Shown here one piece after another: positions 1 through 11,600 of a stretch of 50,977 bases of DNA. The first letter of the stretch is position 1; each line of letters begins with the position of its first letter. Both the position numbers and the translations under genes were made by a program. The notes below the pieces were generated by a model that searched no databases, was not told the DNA's origin, and saw only the letters and a program-made list of their open reading frames with translations. This stretch comes from a virus, in the IMG/VR virus record IMGVR_UViG_3300045733_000207, positions 1 to 50,977 of that record, one strand, 5' to 3'.

Positions 1-127
1 AATGAACGACTGTACCTTACTACAGCATTGATTGCGGGTGTGAATGAAACCATTGCACTTGATCAACAGACGTATCAGGGTTTGATCTCGCTTGGACTGG
101 ATTACTACATTTCTGATCAGGGGCAGT
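1..127. repeat. Terminal direct repeat, left copy (circular join)
   Basis: The first 127 bases are identical to 50851-50977. The reading frame of the connector-like gene runs through the join without a break, so this is one sequence seen twice. The length equals a common assembler k-mer (127), which points to an assembly overlap on a circular or permuted molecule rather than a biological terminal repeat. Confidence 0.95.
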
Positions 128-255
128 GGACAATTCAGGGGTTAGATGGGGTTGAACGTAAGTACAAAGACAAGTTGAAGACTGTTCAAATGCGACATCA
201 GCAAACACTGTCGCTGAAATACAAGTTTGGGGATGTGGACTCCACTACTGGGTAA
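1..255 (+). CDS. Head-tail connector-like protein, C-terminal part across the circular join
   Basis: This is the second part of the gene that starts at 50731. Joined across the 127-base overlap it encodes 124 residues and stops at 253-255. It is small and mostly helical, and lies after the capsid genes and before the first large tail-type gene, where tailed phages place head-completion or adaptor proteins. I recognise no diagnostic motif, so the role rests on position, size and predicted helix content. The next gene starts 5 bases after the stop, so the two are probably translated from one message. Confidence 0.6.
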   Translation, partial: NERLYLTTALIAGVNETIALDQQTYQGLISLGLDYYISDQGQWTIQGLDGVERKYKDKLKTVQMRHQQTLSLKYKFGDVDSTTG

Positions 256-260
256 GTCTT

Positions 261-2792
261 ATGGCGGCTGAATACAAAATTGATATTCTGTGTGCGGAAG
301 AAAAGGCATACCTGATTCCGGGTAGTGAAGAATCCCGCGCATTGGTCAACGATAGAGTATTCAAACGCGCATGGAAAGGCATACCTAACAAGTTCCTGGA
401 ATCCATTACCGCCGACTTACGGGCAAGACGTACATATACCGCGCCGCAAGCGGACCTGAAAGAGTTTCCCGGCGTATGGCGGCAAGTGTCGGTTCAACAT
501 CTCATTGGCAAAGCTGAAAGTGATGGTCAAATAATCGAGTCGCTTGCGCTCGGTTTTCTACAGGCATTTGTCAGTCCTGATACCGATGTACGCCTGTTCA
601 AAGTGGAAGTTGTCCCGGAGATACCAACTCTTACCCTGACCCAAGTCTGGCGGTACTGCGACCCGCTCAAAGCAGATGACATGATAGTTGCCTTGCAGGG
701 TATCAAGACTGTAACCAATCCTGTTGCCGATGGACAGGCGTACACAGGCACGTACACAGTTGAGAAGGCATGGGGCGAGAAGCAGGAAGATGGCAGTGTT
801 GACATATTCCGTACCATGAACAGTGGGTTACTGACTGATTTCGAGTACACCTATGCCAAGAACTGTAAGGAAGATGTGCGGTTGATAGTAAAAGAAGGCT
901 TGAGCAAGACTGTATTGGAAGCCGCAATAGTAGAGTTTCAACGTGCCGCCTATAGTCCCGGCGTAATGAATGAGATCACTGTTGGTTTTGATACGCAACG
1001 CGGCCTTTACACCTTATCAGTACGGCAACATATAGCAATCAAGGTCACGCAAGCCCAATATCAGTCTTACGGTAGTGCGGCACGAACTGACTTGGAAGAT
1101 AAGGTCATCAACGATACCACGGCAACGCCACTGGATACCACGCGGGTTGCTGGTGAGATTATCAGGAGTACCGTTGAACTCAATGAGATGTGCCAGTATG
1201 ACAAAGACCGGGTAAAGGCAACAGTCATTGATCAAGAGGCAACGGATTACGATAATAATGCTGCGCGTGAGATAACACGGTTGAAACATACCGAAGCCGA
1301 TGCGCCCCTTGCTGATCCTGGCGTACCAACTCCCGGAACGATGAAGCGAAGGGTTAATCAGCCAACCGAGTCGGGAAAGAATCAGACGATTGACGAGACG
1401 GTAACGGCAATAGACCAGACTGCCAAAGACTACGACAATAATGCAGCGCGTGAGATAGAACGAACCAAGCATACCGAAGCCGATGCGCCCCTTGCTGATC
1501 CACTTGTACCTACGCCCGGAACTATGGTACGCAGAACCACGCAACCTAATGAGTCGGGCAAGAATCAGACGGTTGATGAGGTTGTCACCGTGATAGATCA
1601 GACCGCAACTGATTACGACAACAATGCGGCGCGGGAGATCACGAGGCTCAAGCATACAGAGAATCCAGCGGCATTGGATGATCCACTTGTACCGACCCCA
1701 GGCACAATGAAACGGCGGATCAATCAACCTACTGAGTCAGGTGAAGTTCAGACAGTGGATGAAACTATAGAAGTCATAGATCAAACCGCAACCGATTACG
1801 ACAAGAACGCGGCTCGACTGATCGAACGAGTGAAGCATACTGAAGGTGCTGTCGTTGCTGATCCTGACCCTGGCAATCCGCCAGCAGCCGGAACCTTACT
1901 ACGAATCATCAACGATGAAACTGAATCAGGCAAAGAACGGACAGTACTCGAAACCACTACGGTTATAGATCAAACTTCTACCGATTATGACAACAATGCG
2001 GCAAGGACAATACGACGAGACAAGAGAACCGAAAATGATGCAGCATTGGCCGATCCATTAGTCCCTACGCCGGGAACAATGAAACGGCGGATCAATCAAC
2101 CAAACGAATCAGGCAAACTGCAAACGGTGGATGAGACTGTTACCGTAGTTCCTCAACTTTCCACTGATTATGACAAGGCTATAGGTCACACCACCTCCAT
2201 ATCAAAAAACACTGAAGGTGATGCTGTAGCAGAACCAACTCCGGCCACTGGCACACAAGTTGTAGTCAAGAATGACCCGACCGAATCAGGCAAGAACCGC
2301 ACAGTCTCGGAACAGACCGTATTCAATATGCTTACGTTCCTGTTATCGTACAGTAGTGGTTATTCGACCAAACAATACTTGCATAGATCACACGCAACAG
2401 CGGCGCAGTTGGCGGTGGACAAAGCGGCATACCTGACGGCGACAACTAATAATTCAGCGTCGGGTTCTCAAGAGGATAATGGCCTATTGGAATACAGTAT
2501 GGATACCCGTACGCCAGACGATGTGGATGGCGGCGCATGGACTGCGTACAGTTTTACTGGCGTTGCTGAATATAATGGCGTCTTACGTGCATTCAAGGTG
2601 TGGGTACAGTATTTTGCTATACGCTCAGGTGCGGAAGCCTTTCTCAAGGTTGATGCACAGTCAGGTTATCAAACACATGATGGCATACGCGGTCATGTTA
2701 CAGGAATCAAGGGGCCGATGGTGGGGCAGTTTATATTTGAAGGCAAGCGCGTTGAAGTGGCAGATAAAGCAACAACGTGGGGTATCTCATAA
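261..2792 (+). CDS. Virion protein with six 61-residue repeats
   Basis: 843 residues. The N-terminal 320 residues resemble no family I can name. Residues about 322-686 hold six tandem repeats with a core like IDQTATDYDNNAAR, then HTE, ADP, PTPGT and ESGK blocks. The C-terminal 150 residues form a different, beta-rich domain. Repeat starts at 1224, 1407, 1590, 1773, 1962 and 2145 give spacings of 183 or 189 nt, and the last unit is shorter (174 nt). The position after the connector and before other tail-type genes suggests a tail, baseplate or fibre-base component with an elongated repeat shaft. The stop overlaps the next start (TAATG). Function is inferred from position only. Confidence 0.7.
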   Translation: MAAEYKIDILCAEEKAYLIPGSEESRALVNDRVFKRAWKGIPNKFLESITADLRARRTYTAPQADLKEFPGVWRQVSVQHLIGKAESDGQIIESLALGFLQAFVSPDTDVRLFKVEVVPEIPTLTLTQVWRYCDPLKADDMIVALQGIKTVTNPVADGQAYTGTYTVEKAWGEKQEDGSVDIFRTMNSGLLTDFEYTYAKNCKEDVRLIVKEGLSKTVLEAAIVEFQRAAYSPGVMNEITVGFDTQRGLYTLSVRQHIAIKVTQAQYQSYGSAARTDLEDKVINDTTATPLDTTRVAGEIIRSTVELNEMCQYDKDRVKATVIDQEATDYDNNAAREITRLKHTEADAPLADPGVPTPGTMKRRVNQPTESGKNQTIDETVTAIDQTAKDYDNNAAREIERTKHTEADAPLADPLVPTPGTMVRRTTQPNESGKNQTVDEVVTVIDQTATDYDNNAAREITRLKHTENPAALDDPLVPTPGTMKRRINQPTESGEVQTVDETIEVIDQTATDYDKNAARLIERVKHTEGAVVADPDPGNPPAAGTLLRIINDETESGKERTVLETTTVIDQTSTDYDNNAARTIRRDKRTENDAALADPLVPTPGTMKRRINQPNESGKLQTVDETVTVVPQLSTDYDKAIGHTTSISKNTEGDAVAEPTPATGTQVVVKNDPTESGKNRTVSEQTVFNMLTFLLSYSSGYSTKQYLHRSHATAAQLAVDKAAYLTATTNNSASGSQEDNGLLEYSMDTRTPDDVDGGAWTAYSFTGVAEYNGVLRAFKVWVQYFAIRSGAEAFLKVDAQSGYQTHDGIRGHVTGIKGPMVGQFIFEGKRVEVADKATTWGIS
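1224..2318 (+). repeat. Six in-frame coding repeats of about 183 nt
   Basis: Units start at 1224, 1407, 1590, 1773, 1962 and 2145. The protein repeats are well conserved, whereas the DNA differs at many third codon positions. The array is therefore old and under protein-level selection, or is kept unlike at DNA level to avoid recombination. The sixth unit is the most diverged and lacks the NNAAR block. Confidence 0.9.
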
Positions 2793-3607
2793 TGGCAAAG
2801 GGCGGTAACACATGGGATGATCCTGAAATGGAAGGACAAGAGGAACGTGTGTATCCGGCGAGCCGCAACACCAATGATGTTCCCGTAGGTCAGTCACGTA
2901 ACACCAATGATCAATCTAAAGTCAAACAGACACAGTGGGAATCTACGCCCGGTTATCACGCCATAGGTTCACCGAAAGTTGAGCCACCACCTACACCCAA
3001 ACCGATTGCCAATCCCTTTCCTGACAAGACGCCACAAGAAAAGGAGCAGGAACTTAATGCTAAACTTTCCATGTTGACCAACAAAGTCTTGGAACAGGAA
3101 GCGACACTGGAAGAACTGAATATGAAGGTCGCAATGGGAGTAGGACAGGATTCTACTTGGCCGAGTCATCCGCCTGTTGAGGGTAATCAATTTCGACTGA
3201 CAATCCAGAATACGGGAACGAAATTGTATATCGGTGCTGGCAACATTTGGGCAGGCATCCTGGCGCAATGGTACTGGCCGAGTGGAAGTAATATTGATAA
3301 TTTCGCGGTTCCCGCAGCGGGGCGATACATAGTAGGTATGGTGATAAGAGTTGATCCTGACACTGGCACTTTTGCGGCAGGATACGAACCATATCTTGAT
3401 AAATTTGTGGATGCCGGATCAACACCAGCCATGCAAACTGGTAGTACATGCTTCAAGTCATTGGGATGGGCAGTCAGCAACGGCAGTAAATGGACGAATT
3501 GCGGTCAGATATATTCTGCCACAATAGAAGTGCCGGTTTTGTACTTCCAGCCTCCATGCGATGATCCGCAGTGGTATTGTACATGGCAAAATGTTGATCA
3601 ATTTTGA
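2792..3607 (+). CDS. Probable tail-associated protein with coiled coil and beta-rich C-terminus
   Basis: 271 residues from the ATG that overlaps the previous stop (TAATG); an upstream in-frame start at 2777 is less likely. The first 80 residues are polar and proline-rich with two RNTND motifs. Residues about 83-115 look like a coiled coil (KEQELNAKLSMLTNKVLEQE). The rest is rich in Gly, Trp and Tyr and looks beta-structured. That organisation (disordered arm, trimerising helix, beta head) is common in small tail fibres or whiskers. No family is recognised, and the call rests on architecture and neighbours. Confidence 0.5.
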   Translation: MAKGGNTWDDPEMEGQEERVYPASRNTNDVPVGQSRNTNDQSKVKQTQWESTPGYHAIGSPKVEPPPTPKPIANPFPDKTPQEKEQELNAKLSMLTNKVLEQEATLEELNMKVAMGVGQDSTWPSHPPVEGNQFRLTIQNTGTKLYIGAGNIWAGILAQWYWPSGSNIDNFAVPAAGRYIVGMVIRVDPDTGTFAAGYEPYLDKFVDAGSTPAMQTGSTCFKSLGWAVSNGSKWTNCGQIYSATIEVPVLYFQPPCDDPQWYCTWQNVDQF

Positions 3608-3624
3608 TTATGAAAGGTGTAGTA

Positions 3625-4347
3625 ATGAAAACGGGTTTTGTCAGATGTTTATGGGGTATAGATAATCCCGGAACAGCTCGACAACAGTTGAATAGTGAGA
3701 TTGATTTTGCGTTGACTCAAACCAAGAAGTTTCCACATACGTTTACAACGTTTGTTTATGGGAAAGACAACTACACTTTCCTGAAACGGAAAGGTCTTGA
3801 TGTAGTTCTGGCTGGCGAGGATTCTGATTCATGGCCTGATCTAAAAGATAAGTACCGTCCCAAGATTGACCTCATACGTTACGCAATGGGAGAAGGTGGA
3901 TTTGACGAAATTGTTTTCCTGGACTGGGACTGTTACCCAACATCTGCGACACCTGACGATTTTTGGGAAGAAACTCGCAAGAAGGGCAAGATGCAGATGA
4001 ACTTGATGCGGATTCGCAGAATACCTTTTTTGCCATGGCGGAATAATGGGCGAGAATTTCGCAGTATTAGTGGATTCATGTATCTTGCCGATAAAACTAT
4101 TCCTGTACGCGCAATAGAGGCTTGGGAAACATTGCCAGACAAAAGCAGATGGAGCGATGATAATGCGTGGCGTATCGTTCAGGATGAAGTCATGGGTGGT
4201 TGGAAAGGGATTGACGCCTATTACGAAACATGTGAACCAAAGTTCTGTAATGTGAAGAAGTCGCGTGTTCCATATAGTATGGAGCAGATGGCGCAAAAAC
4301 AGCAATGCTTCTATCACGAATGGTCAACACCACCTAGACCGAAATAA
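3625..4347 (+). CDS. GT-A-like glycosyltransferase
   Basis: 240 residues. The ATG at 3625 was chosen because AAAGGTG lies just upstream; in-frame starts at 3604 and 3610 are less well placed. The sequence FDEIVFLDWDCYPT (D100-W-D102) has the hydrophobic strand followed by DxD that binds a metal and nucleotide-sugar in GT-A glycosyltransferases. The N-terminal half has alternating strands and helices and the C-terminus ends in an HEW motif. It may modify a virion protein or a host surface glycan. A glycosyltransferase between tail genes is unusual, and substrate and acceptor cannot be told. It begins just after the 271-residue gene and ends 17 bp before the next. Confidence 0.55.
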   Translation: MKTGFVRCLWGIDNPGTARQQLNSEIDFALTQTKKFPHTFTTFVYGKDNYTFLKRKGLDVVLAGEDSDSWPDLKDKYRPKIDLIRYAMGEGGFDEIVFLDWDCYPTSATPDDFWEETRKKGKMQMNLMRIRRIPFLPWRNNGREFRSISGFMYLADKTIPVRAIEAWETLPDKSRWSDDNAWRIVQDEVMGGWKGIDAYYETCEPKFCNVKKSRVPYSMEQMAQKQQCFYHEWSTPPRPK

Positions 4348-4364
4348 CGAACAGGAGAGATAAT

Positions 4365-5615
4365 ATGGCCTCATATAGAGATTTCATGGGATACGACGAA
4401 GAACAGAAGAAAAGAGAAGAACAGAAGAAAAGACTTGGACTGAATGCACAGGGTTACTTGGGTGCGTTAGGTGCGAGTCCGGCAATGTCCCAAAACGATT
4501 TACAGCCGGGACAAGGACTAGCCTATGGCAGTACAGGTCGAACAGCAACTACAGGAATGCCTAATCTATATGGCAACACAAACCCAGTATCACCCGCCAG
4601 TACCTATCCAGCCACATTACGTCAACTGAACCCGGCTGAGGCCGCTACAGCCACTACAGCCCCGCTACAGCCTCCACAGCCTATGCGTAGCGCAACTCAG
4701 CAGGCTCAGATAAGGGCTGGTTTGTCTTTGCCAGCCAATGCCGGGTATGAGGAGCGGAAAGCATACCTTTTGGGCAAAATGGGCGGAACCCGGAATACCA
4801 GTGAATTACGTGGTTATCAGGCAGACTTGGCCGGACTTGTAAATCCCAATGCGGAACCTGTATTGACGAAGGAACAACGTAAACTGGCGGCTGACATAGA
4901 ATTGGAAAAGGTAAGACAGGGCGGCAGAATGGGACTGCGTGAATTCGACTGGACTAACAAGAATATGACTCGTGAGGATGTACAGGCGTTTCAGGCGCAA
5001 CAGGCGACACAGGCTCAAGCGGCAGTTGCGTCTAATCTGGAAGCACGGCGCAAGGCTGACGAGAACGCAATGATTGCTCAAGGTAAAGTTCCGAGTAATG
5101 ATCCAAACTCGCCATTTCAGATTGAGTTGAAGAATAAGTCGTTAGCGCGAATTGATGAGGCGATAGCAATCAACGAGAATAAAGCAGGTTTAGCCAATAG
5201 TGCGGCTGAACTGGCTATGAACCGTGAAGAAAATGTTGCCCTGTACAAAGCAAAAATGGAAGCAGCAAAGACGATTGAGCGAACATGGCAAAAGGATAAG
5301 GATGGGAAGGTTATTGGAGAGACTGATACTCAGTCATTAGTGAATCCACCGCAACCTACCGCGCCGGAAGTGGAGCAGGGTACACCTACTGCGGGAAATG
5401 ATGCTGACAACAATGGTGTGCCTGACAATTTGATGTGGACTGATCCCAAAGCAAACACCAAACACAACATGAACACTATCGTGAATTGGATTACCAAGTA
5501 TGAGAGTTTGCCGGAAACTGATCCTATGCGCGAGAAGTGGGCTGCGAAGTATGAGTTGGAAAGAAAGCGCAAACAACTATGGTTGAGTTCTCAGACCAAA
5601 CCGCAGACGACATAA
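4365..5615 (+). CDS. Internal virion-type protein, Ala/Gln-rich
   Basis: 416 residues with ACAGGAGAG upstream. The N-terminus is charged (EEQKKREEQKKR), followed by a low-complexity region rich in Ala, Thr, Pro and Gln. A long helical, probably coiled-coil stretch (about 160-320) follows, then a short DxDxNG-type calcium-loop-like segment (NDADNNGVPDN, about residue 345). It lies directly upstream of the giant polyvalent gene. Short-tailed phages often carry Ala/Gln-rich helical proteins here that are ejected into the cell with the genome. No homologous family is recognised. Confidence 0.5.
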   Translation: MASYRDFMGYDEEQKKREEQKKRLGLNAQGYLGALGASPAMSQNDLQPGQGLAYGSTGRTATTGMPNLYGNTNPVSPASTYPATLRQLNPAEAATATTAPLQPPQPMRSATQQAQIRAGLSLPANAGYEERKAYLLGKMGGTRNTSELRGYQADLAGLVNPNAEPVLTKEQRKLAADIELEKVRQGGRMGLREFDWTNKNMTREDVQAFQAQQATQAQAAVASNLEARRKADENAMIAQGKVPSNDPNSPFQIELKNKSLARIDEAIAINENKAGLANSAAELAMNREENVALYKAKMEAAKTIERTWQKDKDGKVIGETDTQSLVNPPQPTAPEVEQGTPTAGNDADNNGVPDNLMWTDPKANTKHNMNTIVNWITKYESLPETDPMREKWAAKYELERKRKQLWLSSQTKPQTT

Positions 5616-5624
5616 GAGAATGAT

Positions 5625-8600
5625 ATGGACACGGATTACGATGAACTACTGAATTACAAGCCGACTCAATCGGCAACAGCGGTAGCACCATCTTCTGATT
5701 ACGATGAATTGCTGAAGTATCAACCACCTAAACCGCCACAAGTTCAACCGCCAGTTCAACCACCTACGGAATCTGATTACGATGAACTACTGAATTACAA
5801 GACTCCTACCCCTACTCCGACCCCACCGCCTGATCCGTACTTTGCCGGGATGGTTGACAAGTTCAATCAAGGTTACAACGCCTTACAGACTGTCAGTGGA
5901 TTTGTTTCGGGTGTTGCACAGAACAGGGAAGCTGAACGACAATCGTATCTTACCGAAGATCAGAAGTTGGCTGAACGCATGAAGGATGCAAGACGTGAAT
6001 ACGTTGCCGCGCCGGTTGGTAGTCCTGAAGCAGTTGCGGCACAACGTCAACCTGAACTAGGTAAGAAGGCGCAAGGTGTTGACGTGAATCAACGACCGTC
6101 TTTGGTTGCTAGAGCAGTAGAACAGTACGGAACAGCGGCAACACCTGATTTTGCATTCAAGATGTGGGGTATGTCACCTGTTAGTGAATCCGGTGAAGCG
6201 CAAACTCCCGGTGAAGTAGCAACAGATTTCCTTGCACAAACCGCCGGAACACTCACTGGCTTTGGCGCGGTGAGCGGCGGCTTAAAACTAATCACAAAAG
6301 CATTCAAGATTCCGACGTATGTCGCGCAACTTGCTTCACTTTACAAGACTGCTCCAAAGTTGGCGAAGATCGCTGATGCTGGACTACGAAACGCCACACT
6401 CTTTGGAACACATAGCCAGATTTACATTCCTGTTGATACAACGGTGACTGAACGAGCAAAGGCGTTGGGGCAATCACAGATTGATGCTGCTTTGTTCACT
6501 GGTGCTGGACTTGCTCCAAAGTTACTACAGACACCGGCAATGGCTGGCGTAGGATGGGTTATGGCAGGTGAAAATGCTTCACAAGAAGACCGCGCCGTGA
6601 GTATGGCGACAATGGTCTTATTGCATCTCATGGGACAAGGCGCAGAACGAATCAAGGCAATCCGTGAAACATCTGATATACTCAAGGAAACGGGTGTCAA
6701 TAACCCTGTAGAATTGGCGGTAACAGTTCTGGATGGTATCACACCTGAACAGATAGATTCCGTAAAGCGCCAGGCCACCAAAGTCCCGCCATCCGCCGTC
6801 CTAAATCCGCCCGACCGTGTTGGCAAGTTCAAGCGATTTGGGCCAAGACCTGCTGAACAACCTGTAAAATCTCCTATTCAGCGTGAAGACTACAAAGGAC
6901 AACATAGACCAGTAACGATCGAAGGGGGAGCCGCTAGACTTGACGACTTAACACCCGCCTTTGGCTTGGATATATATGGCAAGGATGCAGTTCGATACTT
7001 TGGAACAGGTGATACTAAATTGGATGGCGAAACTGTCAATATACTTCAATCGCTCAAAGGGAAACCGGATGCCGACGTGAAAGTATATAGAGCCATTCCA
7101 AAAGAAGTTAACGAAACGGACTTAAAGCAGGGAGATTGGGTAACTGTAAACAAGGATTACGCCGAACAACATGGGCAAACAACGCTCGGAGGAAATCATA
7201 AGATAATTACACAGACGGTCAGAGCAAGAGATTTAACGACAAATGCAGACTCCTTTCATGAACAGGGTTATTATCCTTCCGAAGTTCTTGCCCCAAGTGA
7301 GACGCAAATCGGTGAACAACCTATCGTACCCCAACCCACTTTGCCGGTTCAGCCAAGGCAACCTACACAACCCATAGAGGCGCAAGCCACTACTACTAGG
7401 CCAACGGCTGAACCGGCGAGTATTCTGAATACTATATGGTATCGAGGAATTCCACCTGAAGGCAAAGATTTAGCAAGTGGGGACACATTCTATTCGGCAA
7501 GTAAAGGTGTTGCCGACGAATACGCATCACAACTTGGACAGGACAAGCGTGGCAAAGTCAGCGAACACGGCAAGGATATAATGCCGAAGAATCCACTTGT
7601 CATTGAATCCAAAGAAGTGTTGGCAGAAAACATGGGTATTGATGATCCGTTTAATAAAGACTTCGACGCCAAAGCCAAGGCCTATGCTCAAGACAAAGGT
7701 TACGATGGAATATATTACGAAAATGGTACGACAGATTTTAACACCGGAGAATTACCGCCAGAACTTCATGTATTTCCCCAACCCACTCCCGCCGCACCGC
7801 CTACACCGGCGAAAGCCCCAGCAGTACAAGACAAGGGGGAGACGTTGATTCCGTCCCTCGTAAAAACGGTGGTTACAAATCATCCCCTGTACGGACATCA
7901 GCCGATGGAGATTTTAGAGGAATATCACGACTCCTACATCACCAAAACTGAGGGTGGACATATAGCCGTTGTATCTAAAGACGGAACCACAGTGTTCTTT
8001 CCAGCGATGGATGAAGATGTTAAACCAAGACGTATCATCAAATCAGCAGATAATGTAGAAACCGCCAGAAAATATCTTGATTGGAGGGTGGCAGCCGAAG
8101 CCAAAAATAAACTAATCGCAGACCGACAGAGGAACGCAACCATACCGGAACAGAAAGCCCCGGTCACTCAGACCGCACCTATCTTCAAAACTGCAACGAA
8201 ACCCGCAACACGTACTGACATCAAGAAGGCAAGATTCTTTGAATTACGTGACATGGCAAAGTCAGCGAAATACGAGTCAGGTGAAACGGCATTTGATCAC
8301 AGACAAGGCAATAGTCAAAAGGATTTACTCAATGCAGTTCTGGAACATCGTCGCTGGTACAACGAATCTATGGGCAAGAAAGAACGTGCGCCCATCTCAA
8401 AAGAAACGAGAGCAAAACTCAGTAGAGCGGCGGTAGATCGAAAGTACCGTGAAGATGAAATAGCACAACTTGATTCAGTCGCAGCGGAAGCCTATCGAAA
8501 TGGAGACAACGAAACTGCTCGTAATGCGGCAATGGCGGCAAACGAACTTCGCGGCAAGACTGAGGACGTTACACTTGATAGCCTTAAGCCGGGTGATACC

Positions 8601-11600
8601 TTTACACTCGACGGGGAACAACACAGGGTTATGGCAGAAACCGATACTTCATTGCGAATCAAAGATGGTGTAGAATTCTCAATACCTTATGAACAAGATG
8701 GAATCATTATTGATAAAGGTTCACTGAAACACAATCAACCGCCAGAAGTAGTGAAAGCGACTGAACCCAAAGCCCCCGGCGAACTATTCTCGGAATCTGA
8801 GAAGCCGTTCAATCTAGCGCAAGAATCTTCCCTGGACAATGCCGTAGTCATGGCAGAACAGGCAAAGACCGCAGCGCAGAAGGCACAGCAGGAAACGGCT
8901 CAGGTCAAGATGGACTTGACCGGACAACCTCCTGACTCACCTTACCAAGTAGGTCAAACCGTGAAACTGGCTGGCAAGAACCCGCGTACCGCTGTCATTA
9001 CCAAGATAAGCACGGATACCGAGACTGGTGATGTTTACTACGACTTGAAGCCAAACAAAGGTGATCCGATTGGCAATGCAACTGAACGTGATTTTAAGGC
9101 ACTAAAGACACCAGCCCCCACAATGGATCAGATACTTGCCAAGCAACGTGCAGCCAAAGTCAGCCCATTGGATAAGTTGTCGGCCAATGAACGGGCGGCA
9201 GTCGAGCAAATGAACATTTCCGAAGGCGAAAAGAAGAAGGTCGCGGAACGGATGCTGGCGAAGAAGATGGGGCCGGGTGCAGCTAATCCCGAAGATATAT
9301 CAGAAAGTTTTGGCCTTCAAGAACGAGTCATTGCACCACTGAATGAAGCACTTGGCCGAAAACCGGAAGTCAAAGGTGAACCTGTTTCAGATGAAACGGT
9401 AACAAAACAAGCGTTGGATAACATCAATGCTGACCCGAATCACGTGACAAATCTTGTCAAAAACTTACAATCCAATCCTCACCCATTAAACAATCTGGAA
9501 GTTGTCACCTTAAGTGTCGGAGCAAATAAATTGCTTCAAGTCAGAAATGCGGCAGCAGAACGAACAAATCAAGCGGCAGCGAAAGGTGATGAACCTGCCC
9601 GAATCAAAGCACAAGAAGAATTTATGCTGGCGGCAAAAGAAGTTGACGATATTCTTGACGTAACAGCTAGAGGTCACGACAAATCTGTTTCTGAGATGGG
9701 TAGAGCATTGAGACAGTTGCGCGTCTTACGTGATGAAGAATTCAAGGTCATTACGATGGAAAGCAATCTCAAGGCGAGACAAGGCGGAAAACCATTGACA
9801 CCTGAACAGATGGCCGAAGTTCAACGACTCCACGGCGAATGGGTCAAAGCGCAAGGTGAAGTTGAAACTGGCAAGACTGAACGGACAAAGGCGGCAACTG
9901 ATACGACTATGCGCGATATTGAACAAAAGGCCAGAAAGCAATCCAAAGTTGATCCAGACAAGGTGTTGACGCGAATCAGGAATGCACTGGCAGCCGATCC
10001 CGAATTGACTGTTGCCGATATGCAGACTGACTTACAGAAACTTGCCTTGTATCTGGAACAGAAGAACATTGATGCCAATAAGGGTAAATCCACTTTGACC
10101 CATGAAGAACTTGTCACGCAGTTACATGAACTGATTAGACGTGAAATGCCAACAGTAAGGCCGGATGAAATACGTGATGCTTTGACGGGATACGGGCAAG
10201 TCCGGTATCCGAGCAAGGATGTAGCCAAGACCGCATTGCGTGGACATAAGGCGGAGTTGTTAAAGGTTGCGCCACTTGAGACTGTTCAAAAGAACATTGC
10301 TGAGTTGCAGACCAAAGCCAAACAAGCGGAGATTGAAGCAACCAAGCATACAGGTTATCAACGTGACCAAGCGACCGCACGAGCACGAGAATTGACCAAG
10401 CAACTTAACAACGCCATGAAGGAACAAGACCGGCTCATGGGCGAACTTGGAATCAAACCGGACGATTCAGCCCAACGACTCAAGAGCGGACTGGACGCCA
10501 AAGAAACAAGGTTGACCAATGAGATTGCTGATATAGACCGGGCGATTGCCGAGAACAAACGACTGGTAAAGGCACAACCGTCAGTTCTGATGAATGAGAA
10601 GATCAAGGCATTGGAAGCGAAACGCGCCGAACGCAAGGCGCAATATGATGAGATATTCCCGGAACAACCCATAACCGATCAACAACGGCTAGACCGTGCA
10701 ATCAAAGTTGCGGCGCGTAGTCTTGCCGATTGGACGCAACGTGCAATAGATGCGGCGGCGGGTAAGTTCAAAACCAAAGAACCCGGCAAACCACTTCCCG
10801 AAAGTGATAAGTTGATGAACATCATCAAAGAACGGGAAGCGGCTAAAGTGGAAGTTCAGCGGTTGCGTGACATTGCCTTCCCCAAGAAATCCGCCCACGA
10901 AATAGCATTACAGACTTACAGAACACGTACCGAGAACCGGATCAAGTTCCTAGAAGACAAGATGGCACGAAATGACTTTACCACTCCGCAACGTGATCCA
11001 CTCGACATATCCGGTGAGCCAAAGGCTTTGGCGGCGCAGGCAAAACTTGGCGAGATCAAGCAGCGATATGACAACCTCAAGAAGCAGGCATGGTGGAACA
11101 CTCTTGGTCATGGTGAAAAAACTTGGGTGATGGCTAAAGGAGTTTATGAGAGTATTCGCAATTTGCGATACGCTTTTGATAACTCCATATTAGGAAGACA
11201 GGGTTGGTGGATGTTGTTGTCACATCCTAAAGAAGTTTGGGCTAAGGCGGTTCTGCCTTCTACTGCTGCTGCATCCAAAACACAAAGTATGAAATACGCA
11301 GCCGAATTCGATGAACGTCCTAATCATAAAAACGGGTTTGATGATATATCTGGATTGAGTTACAACAAAGCAGATAAATCCGGCAACTATCTCGCCGCTG
11401 ATGATCGCCAAGAACTGAATGTAACACGCAGAGTTCCCGGTATTGACGCTTCGGGTCGCATGTATGCTACAGGTGCAAACCTGATTCGTGGTGGAGCTTT
11501 CGACTTCTTCTTAGCCAACACCAAGACTGGTGCAAGGCTAACGCGAAACCCAAAGAACCTTTCGGCTCAGGACAAGCAGTTCTTGAAAGACATAGCACAG

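Noticed and set aside
1017-1727. 236-codon - strand frame opposite the repeat protein
   Set aside because: It is the mirror of the coding repeats and repeats with the same period; the + strand gene explains it.
1224-2318. CRISPR-like array
   Set aside because: Units are 183 nt, in frame and coding, with no short repeat-spacer pattern and no cas genes in the window.
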